This document shows, in pieces, positions 15,477-23,192 of a DNA stretch of 41,294 nt (positions within the stretch are counted from its first letter, which is position 1; every line of letters starts with the position of its first letter). The translations under genes were made by a program, and so were the position numbers. This DNA comes from Candidatus Faecalibacterium gallistercoris (GTDB lineage Bacteria; Bacillota; Clostridia; Oscillospirales; Ruminococcaceae). Under the pieces are notes generated by a model. The model did no database searches and had not been told where the DNA came from. It saw nothing but the letters and a program-made list of their open reading frames with translations. Location: positions 1 to 41,294 of the forward strand of contig DXBJ01000034.1 of assembly GCA_019116585.1 (NCBI GenBank). The letters run 5' to 3'.

Positions 15477-15947
15477 TTATTGCGGCGTCAGCCGGACGAT
15501 GCCCCCGGCGCGCTCCACCGCGAAGGGGATGTTCTCCCCGTGGGTGAGCTTGGCGGGCAGGCTGCCGCCGGCGGCCCCGGCCAGGTCCACGTCGTAGCCC
15601 AGGCGGTCAGGGTCGGCGCAGACCGCCGCCGTCACCGCCCCCTCGTCCAGAAAGACCAGCTGCAGCATCCCTTCGCTGGCGGCCTCTTTCAGGTTGAAGC
15701 TGGTGGTACCGATAACTTCCTGTATTTCTTCCACGGAAGTATACGGCGCAAAGGTGTACACCTCGTCCCAGCTGAAGGGCACCGCCTGCTCCAGGGTGAT
15801 GGCGGTGTCGGTCAGGCCGGTGAGGGCGGCCTTGAGCTGGTGGTTGTGCCACAGCACCACCGGGCTGCCGATCAGCGACCACGCCAGCGCGATGACGGCC
15901 AGCAGGCCGGCCGCCGCAATGTAAAACCTCTGTTTTCTCGGGTTCAT
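15477..15947 (-). CDS. Small membrane-anchored hypothetical protein
   Basis: A 156-residue protein with one N-terminal membrane segment (about residues 9-27, YIAAAGLLAVIALAWSLIG) and a soluble, probably extracellular domain without cysteines in motif form. No family is recognised. The ATG at 15947 has GGAAGG 9 nt upstream; an ATG at 15956 is nearly adjacent to that site and less likely. It starts within 20 nt after the ComF-like gene stop, so the two are likely co-transcribed. Function unknown. Confidence 0.75.
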   Translation of the reverse strand: MNPRKQRFYIAAAGLLAVIALAWSLIGSPVVLWHNHQLKAALTGLTDTAITLEQAVPFSWDEVYTFAPYTSVEEIQEVIGTTSFNLKEAASEGMLQLVFLDEGAVTAAVCADPDRLGYDVDLAGAAGGSLPAKLTHGENIPFAVERAGGIVRLTPQ

Positions 15948-15964
15948 CCTGCCCATCCTTCCTC

Positions 15965-16783
15965 TCAGATAAAATCCTCGGCCTCGCCGGGGGCGTCGTC
16001 CAGGTCAAAGGGCTGCCCCGGCCGGGCCGGCAGGGACTGGTTCTGCCGGGAAGCCGCCAGCCCCGCCACCGCCACCCACTCGGCCCCGGCCGCGGTCAGG
16101 GCCCGGGCGCAGGCCGCCGCGGTGGCCCCGGTGGTGATGACGTCGTCCACCAGCAGCACCCGGCGCCCGGCGGCGCGGTCGGGGTCCGCACGGAACAGCC
16201 CGGCGGCGTTCACCAGCCGCTCCTCCCGGGTCAGGCCCGCCTGGGCCCTCCCCTTCCGGGTGCGCCGCAGGGCCGTTTCGTCCAGGGGGATGCCCAGGGC
16301 GTGGGCCAGGGGCAGCCCCATCAGGGCCGGCACGTTGCAGCTGCGCCCCCGCCCCGACGAGGGCACCGGCACGATCAGGTCGCAGTCCACCGGGGGCGCG
16401 GCCAGCGGGACGGGCACTTCCACCCCGGCCCGCACCCGGACCTCCGCCCCGAACAGCCGGCCGGCCAGGGCGCACCCCAGCTGGACGGCGGTCCAGGGCT
16501 GGCCGCCGTACTTGGCGCGGTGCACCGCGTCGCGGATGCCGCCGGCGTACCAGAAAGGCGCGGCCGCCCACGCCACGATGCCGCCGCCCAAAGCGGGCGG
16601 CGGCGCGCAAGGGCCCGGGCCCGGCCAGCGGGTCCGTATCTTCCATTCCAGGGCGCAGTCGGGGCAGTCCGGCACGCCGCCCAGCACCCGGCCGCACAGA
16701 GGGCACCGCCGGGGCAGCAGCAGCTGGCACGCCTGCCGGAACAGGATCGCGCCGGGGGTGTACCGCCCCAGACCGGGCCCCAC
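15965..16783 (-). CDS. comF: ComF-like amidophosphoribosyltransferase-family protein
   Basis: A 272-residue protein with an N-terminal zinc-ribbon (CPLCG...CPDC, about residues 27-44) and a C-terminal phosphoribosyltransferase fold marked by VLLVDDVITTGAT (about residues 205-217), the PRPP-binding loop. ComF proteins take part in DNA uptake during competence, probably in single-strand handling. The start is uncertain: no ribosome site is visible, and I take the GTG at 16783, 2 nt after the SLH gene stop, because an upstream extension would lie within that gene. Translational coupling to the SLH gene is likely. Very high GC. Confidence 0.85.
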   Translation of the reverse strand: MGPGLGRYTPGAILFRQACQLLLPRRCPLCGRVLGGVPDCPDCALEWKIRTRWPGPGPCAPPPALGGGIVAWAAAPFWYAGGIRDAVHRAKYGGQPWTAVQLGCALAGRLFGAEVRVRAGVEVPVPLAAPPVDCDLIVPVPSSGRGRSCNVPALMGLPLAHALGIPLDETALRRTRKGRAQAGLTREERLVNAAGLFRADPDRAAGRRVLLVDDVITTGATAAACARALTAAGAEWVAVAGLAASRQNQSLPARPGQPFDLDDAPGEAEDFI

Positions 16784-16785
16784 CG

Positions 16786-18825
16786 TCAGTTCTTGCGCAG
16801 GGCGGTCAGGACGCGGACCTGATGGCCTGCGGTGCAGGAGTCCACCCAGCCGATCAGGAAGTAATCTTCCGCGTTGATGGTGGGCAGCAGGGTGGGATAA
16901 TACACCCCCATGTGCCACAGGTAGACCTGCATGGCGTCCGCCGTCTCGTAGCGGGTGCCGTTGGCGGTGGTCACCGAGGCGGGGCCCAGGCTGTCGATCA
17001 GGATGGGCTGCAGCTGGACCATCCCCCGCACCTCGCCGTTGACCTCATGGCGCACGCCGATGCCGCCCGCCAGCACCGGGTACAGGACGCTGGTGGAGTC
17101 GGTGGTGTAGGAGGTGCCGTTCATGTAGGTGTAGTTGGCGCCGCCGGCGATGGTGCTCAGGACGGTGCTCATCAGGCCGCTGGTGTTGTTGGCCAGCAGG
17201 CCCAGGGCGATGCTGGTCCAGCGGCCGGTGCTGCCGGTCAGCTCGCCCCAGATGTCGTTGAGCAGCGAGCCGGTCAACAGGCCCGAGGCCATCTGCATCA
17301 GCACGTCGCTGGGCTGCAGGCTGGTCAGGTCGTCCAGGGTGGAGCTGTTGTTGTTCACGCTCCAGGACATCAGGCAGCCATAGGTCCAGATGTCGCCGGT
17401 GACGTCGTCCAGCAGCAGCCGGTCGATCTCGCCCTGGCTGTTCAGGGAGTAGTAGCGGACGTCGGAGTCCGACAGGGTCACCCCGTCCAGGCGGTCCAGC
17501 CGGACCGTCCCGGCGCTGCCGTCGGGCAAAGTGTCCAGGATCTCGATGTTGTTGGCCAGCTTGTAGTCCCCCAGGGTGCGGTTGGCGGCGCTGAACAGCC
17601 CGCTGACCGATTTTTCGCTGATGGACTGCAAGGTTTCGCCCTCCGGGGTGGTGGTGATGGACACCAGCCAGCCGGTGGGGATGTTCAGGTTCTTGTCCAC
17701 ACGCACGCTGCGCACGGTGCCGTCGGTGCACAGCACCCGCACCGTCTGCAGCACGTCGGCGCCGTTATCGGTGGTCAGGGAGCGGCTGGAGGACTGCACT
17801 ACGCCGTAGTAGCTTAGGTCCACCTCCTCGCCGGTGAGGATGCCCACGGCTACGTCTTCCATGCCCAGCAGCAGGGTGACCACCTGGCCCACGCCCCCGC
17901 CCGACAGGGAGGAGATGCGGTAGGCCACGTCGGTGCTGCCGATCTGGTAGGTCACGCCGGCCACCGTCACCGAGGTGGGGGCCGCCGCGTTGGGCGACAC
18001 CGCGGTGATCCGGCCGGAGGCCTTGGTGGTGTAGATCCACATCGAGTTGAGGCTCTCGCTGTAGTAGTAGACGTCGTTGACGTGCAGCTCGGGGGAGCTG
18101 GTCACCTCATCGTTGCGGTAGATGGTGGTGGGGCTGAAGGGCAGCATCTCGTTTTCCCCGGCAATGAAGGGGCCCTTGAGGCTGCGGGCCAGGATGGCGG
18201 AGGTGTCCACCTGCCCGTCCGAGACGGTGAGGCCGATGGTGTTGCCGTAGGTGGAGCCGCTCTTGGTGGTGGCGGTCAGGGTGTTGTACAGCAGCACCGC
18301 GCAGTCACTGCGGGTCATCGGCTGGCCCTGGGTGCGGGCCAGGCCGGCGCGCAGGCCCAGCTCGGTGGCCTTGTTCAGCTGCGCCGCCGGGAACGCGCCG
18401 GTCAGGTCGGTGGGGGCGTAGCCCAGCAGCCGCAGGGCCGAGGCGCAGGCCGCCTCCAGGCTGACCGGGTCGTTGGGGCGGAAGGTGCCGTCGGTGTAGC
18501 CGGTCAGCCAGTTTTGCTGGACCGCGATGCGGATGTAGGGCGCGTAGGGGGTGCTGCTGTTCACGTCGGTGAACAGGCTGCCCACCAGGATCTCCTGGTT
18601 GACCGTCTCCCGGTAGGAGGAGACCATGGTCAGCATCCGGGCAAACTCGCCCCGGGTGACCTGGGCGCCCAGCGCCTCGGGCGACTGGGCGGTGGCGGCA
18701 TCCAGCACGCCCATGGTGCGCACCGTCTGGATGGCGGTGTTGGCGTTGACCGCCGCGGCCGGCACCGCGAAAACGGGGATCAGGATGCAGACCGCCAGCA
18801 GGAGGGCCAAAAATCGTTTTTTCAT
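16786..18825 (-). CDS. S-layer homology domain protein, secreted
   Basis: A 679-residue secreted protein. The ATG at 18825 gives a clear signal peptide (KKRFLALLLAVCILIPVFA, cut near AAA), with GAGGAG 10 nt upstream; earlier in-frame starts give no signal peptide. Three S-layer homology repeats follow (about residues 30-195), including LFTDVNSSTPYAPYI and GYTDGTFRPNDPVS; these bind cell-wall polysaccharide. The remaining 480 residues are rich in S, T, G and D, probably beta-rich, without a known catalytic motif. It is likely a cell-surface protein. It is followed closely by the ComF-like gene and lies 50 nt after the efflux permease gene. Confidence 0.9.
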   Translation of the reverse strand: MKKRFLALLLAVCILIPVFAVPAAAVNANTAIQTVRTMGVLDAATAQSPEALGAQVTRGEFARMLTMVSSYRETVNQEILVGSLFTDVNSSTPYAPYIRIAVQQNWLTGYTDGTFRPNDPVSLEAACASALRLLGYAPTDLTGAFPAAQLNKATELGLRAGLARTQGQPMTRSDCAVLLYNTLTATTKSGSTYGNTIGLTVSDGQVDTSAILARSLKGPFIAGENEMLPFSPTTIYRNDEVTSSPELHVNDVYYYSESLNSMWIYTTKASGRITAVSPNAAAPTSVTVAGVTYQIGSTDVAYRISSLSGGGVGQVVTLLLGMEDVAVGILTGEEVDLSYYGVVQSSSRSLTTDNGADVLQTVRVLCTDGTVRSVRVDKNLNIPTGWLVSITTTPEGETLQSISEKSVSGLFSAANRTLGDYKLANNIEILDTLPDGSAGTVRLDRLDGVTLSDSDVRYYSLNSQGEIDRLLLDDVTGDIWTYGCLMSWSVNNNSSTLDDLTSLQPSDVLMQMASGLLTGSLLNDIWGELTGSTGRWTSIALGLLANNTSGLMSTVLSTIAGGANYTYMNGTSYTTDSTSVLYPVLAGGIGVRHEVNGEVRGMVQLQPILIDSLGPASVTTANGTRYETADAMQVYLWHMGVYYPTLLPTINAEDYFLIGWVDSCTAGHQVRVLTALRKN

Positions 18826-18875
18826 GTTCGCTTTTCTCCTCATAGTTCGTTCAGCATGGGGCGGCGCGCCGGGGG

Positions 18876-20087
18876 TCACTCGTAGCGCAGCGCCTCGATG
18901 GGGTTGAGCCGGGCCGCGCGGCGGGCGGGCAGGTAGCCGAACACCACGCCGATGCCCACCGAAATGCCAAAGGAGACCAGCACCGCGTTGGTGCCCGGGG
19001 AAATGGCCACCGACTCGCCCGGCATGAGGATGGGCACCATGGCCGTGGCCGCCGCCGACAGGGCGTAGCCCAGCAGGATGCCCAGCACCCCGCCCAGGGC
19101 CGAGGTGGTGCCCGCTTCGACCACGAACTGGAACAGGATGGTCCGCTCCCGTGCGCCCATGGCCTTGCGGATGCCGATCTCCCGTGTGCGCTCGCTGACC
19201 GACACCAGCATGATGTTCATGATGCCGATGCCGCCCACCAGCAGCGAGATGCCGGCGATCAGGGTCAGGACCATGACCACCATGCTGATGGTCTGGTTCA
19301 TCTGCTCCAGCAGCTCGCTCATGCTGTATACATAATACGTATCTTCGTCCTGATAAATTGCGAAGAGGGCCTCCTCGATGGTGGCCTTGGCCTGGTTGGC
19401 CACATTCTCGTTGGCCATGATGACGGTGTAGGTGTCCACCGTGTTGGTCTGGTTGATCTTCATGGCCACGGTGTAGGGGATGTAGATGCGGTCGTCCTCG
19501 CCGCCCTCCTGCAGCTCGGGGTCGCTGCCCTTGGCGGCCAGCACGCCCACGATCTCAAAGCGGTAGGGGCCCACCTTGATGTCCTCGCCTATGGCGTTGC
19601 CGTTGTAGGCCTCCCGGGCCAGGTAGTCGCCGATGACGCAGACATACTTGTTCTCCTTGATGTCCATGTACTGCAGGCCGCGGCCGTCGGCGATGGTGTA
19701 GTTGGCCATGGCGGTGTAGTCCTCGTTGACGCCGTAGACGCTGGTGTAGCGGTAGGTGTCCCGGCCCTCCTTGACGGTGTGGCCGCCGGTGAGCTGGATG
19801 TAGGGGGAGATGTCCCGCAGGTACTGGGGGTTGTCCTCCACCAGGCCGTACATATAGTCCACCGTGGCGTTGCGGGAGGACTTGCGCCCCCAGATGGACA
19901 CCGACATGCTGTTGATGCCCATGGCCGAAAAGCTCTGCCGCACCGACTCGGTCATGCCGTTGCCCAGGCCCACGATGACGATCACCGCCGTGACGCCGAT
20001 GATGATGCCCAGCATGGTGAGGATGGTGCGCATCTTGTTGCTCCAGATGTTTTTCAGCGCAAGGACAAAGGTATCCAGCAGAAGCAT
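18876..20087 (-). CDS. MacB-like ABC transporter permease
   Basis: A 403-residue permease of the MacB/FtsX type. One N-terminal membrane helix (about residues 22-45, TILTMLGIIIGVTAVIVIVG) is followed by an extracytoplasmic MacB_PCD domain and three C-terminal helices (about 275-300, 325-350, 365-385) with the conserved SERTREIGIRKAMGA before the second. It should couple ATP hydrolysis by the neighbouring ATPase to export of peptides, antibiotics or lipoproteins across the envelope. The ATG overlaps the ATPase stop by a single base and has GGAGG 9 nt upstream. Confidence 0.93.
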   Translation of the reverse strand: MLLLDTFVLALKNIWSNKMRTILTMLGIIIGVTAVIVIVGLGNGMTESVRQSFSAMGINSMSVSIWGRKSSRNATVDYMYGLVEDNPQYLRDISPYIQLTGGHTVKEGRDTYRYTSVYGVNEDYTAMANYTIADGRGLQYMDIKENKYVCVIGDYLAREAYNGNAIGEDIKVGPYRFEIVGVLAAKGSDPELQEGGEDDRIYIPYTVAMKINQTNTVDTYTVIMANENVANQAKATIEEALFAIYQDEDTYYVYSMSELLEQMNQTISMVVMVLTLIAGISLLVGGIGIMNIMLVSVSERTREIGIRKAMGARERTILFQFVVEAGTTSALGGVLGILLGYALSAAATAMVPILMPGESVAISPGTNAVLVSFGISVGIGVVFGYLPARRAARLNPIEALRYE

Positions 20088-20860
20088 CAGCCTGCGCCTC
20101 CTTCCTTTGCACGCATTTTCTGAAGCTCCTCCATCTGCGCTTCAAACAGCGGGCTGGCCACAAAAGCCTCGGGGGAGCGGGCGTCGCCGTCGTAGACGAT
20201 CCGCCCGTCCTCCAGCCGGATGATCCGGGGGGCCTGCATGGCGATGGTGTTGTCGTGGGTGATGAGGATGACGGTGTGGCCCTGGCGGTTGAGCTCCTGC
20301 AGCATGCCCAGCACTTCCCGGCCGGTGTGGGTGTCGAGGGCGCCGGTGGGCTCGTCGGCCAAAATCAGGGGCGGGTTGCGCACCAGCGCCCGGGCGATGG
20401 ACACACGCTGCTGCTGGCCGCCCGACAGCTGGTTGGGCTTGCTGCGCAGCTTGTCGCCCAGGCCCACCTGCTCCAGCACCGCCCTGGCGCGGGCCCGGCG
20501 CTGGCTGCGGGGCACCCGGGCGTAGATCAGGGGCACCTCCACGTTGCCCATCAGGTTGAGCTTGGGCAGCAGGTTGTATTGCTGGAACACGAAGCCCAGC
20601 ATCTCGTTGCGTATGGCGGCAAGCTCATTGCGGCGCATCCGGCCCACGTCCCGGCCGTTGAGCCGGTAGACGCCGGCGGTGGGCACGTCCAGGCAGCCAA
20701 TGATGTTCATGCAGGTGGATTTGCCCGAGCCGGACTGGCCCACGATGGCCACGAACTCCCCCGACTCGATCCGCATGGTGACATGATCCAGCGCCTTGAC
20801 GACGGTGTCGCCCATATGATAATACTTGCACACCTCGTTGAATTCGATCAATGCGCTCAT
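20087..20860 (-). CDS. MacB/LolD-like ABC transporter ATP-binding protein
   Basis: A 257-residue ABC ATPase with Walker A GQSGSGKST (about residues 39-47), signature LSGGQQQRVSIARAL (about 143-157), Walker B LILADEPTGALD and the H-loop ITHD. It powers the adjacent permease. Its ATG overlaps the TGA of the adaptor gene (ATGA), and its stop overlaps the permease start, so the three are translated as one unit: adaptor, ATPase, permease. Confidence 0.95.
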   Translation of the reverse strand: MSALIEFNEVCKYYHMGDTVVKALDHVTMRIESGEFVAIVGQSGSGKSTCMNIIGCLDVPTAGVYRLNGRDVGRMRRNELAAIRNEMLGFVFQQYNLLPKLNLMGNVEVPLIYARVPRSQRRARARAVLEQVGLGDKLRSKPNQLSGGQQQRVSIARALVRNPPLILADEPTGALDTHTGREVLGMLQELNRQGHTVILITHDNTIAMQAPRIIRLEDGRIVYDGDARSPEAFVASPLFEAQMEELQKMRAKEGGAG

Positions 20861-22524
20861 CCAATTCCTCCCAGAGCGGGGGCCATCATGCCCATGACCA
20901 TCAGGTCGCTGGTGCCGTACTCATCGTAGCTGAAGGTCGGCGTCGAAGCATAGCCGATGATGTCCCCTTCCTGCAGGCCGCTGGTGATCTCGGTGTAGTT
21001 GTTGTCGCTGACGCCGGTCTCCACCTGCACATAGACGTAGCCGTCGGGCGCGGTCATGTCCGCGATGGCGTTGGCCGCGCTGGGCGACTCGGTGGTCACC
21101 AGGACCACGTCGCCCCGCTCGACGGCGGCGTTGGGCACGGCGATGGCGTCAGTGGCCTGCTCCACCACGATCTCGGCGTTGACGTTCATGCCGGGGCGCA
21201 AAGCGCCGTACTCCTCCACCTGGACGGTGACGGGGTAGGTGGTGGTGCCGCCGTTGGTCTCGCCCACCATGGACACGCGGGTGACCTTGCCGTTGAAGGT
21301 GCCGTCCACCGAGTCGGCGGTGACCGTCACATCCTGCCCGACGCTGATCTGGTTGATGTCCAGCTCATCCACGTTGATGGTCATTTCCAGGTAGGCCATG
21401 TCGTAGATGATGCACATCTCCTTGCCGCTTTCCACCGTCTCGCCCTGCTGGTAGTTCTTCTGGATGACGGTGCCGCTGATGGGGGCGCTGATGGTGTAGT
21501 TGGCCAGGGTCTCCTCGGCGTTGCGCATCGAGATCTCGCGGCTGCGCAGGCTCTCGTAGGCGTTCTGGATGGTCTCCTCCAGGTCCTCGCCGGCCAGCTC
21601 CAGGACGATGCCGTCCTGGGTCACCGCGCCGCCCTCGGGCACATAGATGGAAGAGACGGTGCCTGCGGTGGAGGCGGTGAGGGTGCGCTGCTCGCGGTAG
21701 CTGAAGGTCGCGCTGTTGGTGGAGCTGATGCCGTTGACGGTGGCGGTGGCCGACTGGCTGGTGTTCAGGGTGCCGGCGTTGGGGGTGGTGATGGTCACGT
21801 TGCGCACCAGCACGTTGCCCGAGCTGAGCACGTCGCTGCCCGACACCTCGGTGATGGTGCCGTTCAGCACCTCAAAGGTGCCGTCCAGGGTGATCTGGGC
21901 GCTCTGCCCCACCTGGAAGGTGGCGGCGTCCGCCGAGGGGAAGGTCAGCTGCAGGACCATCTGGCTGGCGTCCTGCACCACGGCCACCTCCTGGCCGGAG
22001 GTGACCTCGTCCCCCACCTTGACGCTGAGGGTGTAGACGGTGCCCGCCACCGGCGAGCGGACGTAGCGGTAGTCGGCGATGGTGTCGTAGTTGCGCTGGG
22101 CCTGGTCCAGGTTGATCTGGGCCTGCTCCACGCTGGTGGACGCATCGCTGTTCTCGATCTGGTACAGCTGCTGGCCGGCGGCCACTTCCTGGCCCTCCTC
22201 AAAATCGGCGGCCAGGATCTCGCCCTCCACCAGGGTGCGGACGGTGTAGCTGTTGGCCGCCTTCAGGGTGCCGGTGGTGCTCAGGGTCTGGGCGATGGTG
22301 CGCCGTGTGACCGAGGTCTGGGTGTATTCGGGGGCCACCTCGGTGGTCTGGGCCTGGCCCGCCTGGCGGACGGCGATGGCGATCACAAGCACCACCACAA
22401 CGGCCAGCGGGATGGCCCACTTGAGGTGTTTTTTATACTTACCCAGGTCGAAACGGGCTGCTGCCCCGGCCTCTGCCTGGGGGTCCTGGCCGGCGGAGCC
22501 GCCTTGCTTTTTCTTCCAGGTCAT
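20857..22524 (-). CDS. Efflux periplasmic-adaptor/HlyD-like protein
   Basis: A 555-residue membrane-fusion-type protein. A cytoplasmic N-terminal stretch rich in K, Q and G is followed by a membrane anchor (about residues 36-54, WAIPLAVVVVLVIAIAV). After it come a biotinyl-lipoyl-like region (VRTLVEGEILAADFEEGQEV), a helical hairpin, another lipoyl half (SPVAGTVYTLSVKVGDEV), and a beta-barrel and C-terminal part containing a further YTISAPISGTVIQ block. Adaptors of Gram-positive MacAB-like sets work without an outer membrane and may shape the extracellular exit. GGAGGAG is 9 nt before the ATG, and a promoter is at 22605-22632. Confidence 0.9.
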   Translation of the reverse strand: MTWKKKQGGSAGQDPQAEAGAAARFDLGKYKKHLKWAIPLAVVVVLVIAIAVRQAGQAQTTEVAPEYTQTSVTRRTIAQTLSTTGTLKAANSYTVRTLVEGEILAADFEEGQEVAAGQQLYQIENSDASTSVEQAQINLDQAQRNYDTIADYRYVRSPVAGTVYTLSVKVGDEVTSGQEVAVVQDASQMVLQLTFPSADAATFQVGQSAQITLDGTFEVLNGTITEVSGSDVLSSGNVLVRNVTITTPNAGTLNTSQSATATVNGISSTNSATFSYREQRTLTASTAGTVSSIYVPEGGAVTQDGIVLELAGEDLEETIQNAYESLRSREISMRNAEETLANYTISAPISGTVIQKNYQQGETVESGKEMCIIYDMAYLEMTINVDELDINQISVGQDVTVTADSVDGTFNGKVTRVSMVGETNGGTTTYPVTVQVEEYGALRPGMNVNAEIVVEQATDAIAVPNAAVERGDVVLVTTESPSAANAIADMTAPDGYVYVQVETGVSDNNYTEITSGLQEGDIIGYASTPTFSYDEYGTSDLMVMGMMAPALGGIG

Positions 22525-22604
22525 GGTTATCTCTCCTCCTGCTATGCTCTCTGTCTCCTGCCGGCGGGTATACTGCCCCCACGTGTGCGGGAGATCGCTC
22601 TCCT

Positions 22605-22632
22605 ATTATAGCACACAAGGCGTCACTGACAA
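22605..22632 (-). promoter_or_regulatory. Promoter of the MacAB-like operon
   Basis: Minus strand: TTGTCA (22627-22632), 16-nt spacer, TATAAT (22605-22610), about 80 nt before the adaptor gene. The rest of 22525-22744 holds only AT-rich DNA and no gene. Confidence 0.7.
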
Positions 22633-22744
22633 TAAGAATTATTTTTCTTTCTTAAAATTTTCAAAAAGACATTCTTTTACATCGCAAATTTTTCATCGCG
22701 TTTTCACGTTTTGCCTGCAATCTTTGCAAGTGCGGGCCGCGGCG

Positions 22745-22790
22745 GGCAAAACAAAATCCCGCCCGGGCGCAGAGCGTCTCCGGGCGGGAT
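22745..22790 (-). terminator. Terminator of the flavoreductase operon
   Basis: Minus strand: ATCCCGCCCGG (from 22790) pairs with CCGGGCGGGAT (22756-22766), then TTTTGTTTTG. Confidence 0.85.
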
Positions 22791-22823
22791 CGCAGGCTGC
22801 GCGCCAGGCGCGGCAGCCCCGGG

Positions 22824-23192
22824 TCATGATTCAGCTTCTTCGATGGTGACAAAGACCCCGGCGGGGACGCAGCAGGCCCACTGGCCCGGCCGGCTCAGCC
22901 AGCCAAAGTCCTCGCAGACGTGGTCGGGGCACTGGCTGTCCAGAAAGGCGATGGCCCCGTCCCTGACCTGCAGGTGGACGACGTAGCCGCCCACCTCATA
23001 AAAATAGTCGTAGTCGGCGTCCAGGGGGATCTGTTCGATCACGCCCATCCCGAAATCCGCCGAGGCGTAGACGGCCGGGCCGTCCCTGCGGCCCAGCGCG
23101 AGCCACAGCCCCCCTGCCGCCAGCAGGACGGCGGCGGCGAAGGCCAGGTTCAGCAGCCAGCGGCGGGGCTGGGGCTTGGCGGGCTGGGTCAT
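22824..23192 (-). CDS. NusG domain II-containing membrane-anchored protein
   Basis: A 122-residue protein: one N-terminal membrane helix (about residues 14-33, LAFAAAVLLAAGGLWLALG), then a NusG_II domain with the family signature SQCPDHVCEDFGWLSRPGQW and the cysteine in WACCVPAG. The domain is a small beta-sandwich that is often exported. Its ATG overlaps the flavoreductase stop (ATGA), so the two are tightly co-expressed. In Firmicutes, NusG_II genes occur beside flavinylated or electron-transfer proteins, so a role in the maturation or electron supply of the reductase is plausible but not shown. Confidence 0.85.
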   Translation of the reverse strand: MTQPAKPQPRRWLLNLAFAAAVLLAAGGLWLALGRRDGPAVYASADFGMGVIEQIPLDADYDYFYEVGGYVVHLQVRDGAIAFLDSQCPDHVCEDFGWLSRPGQWACCVPAGVFVTIEEAES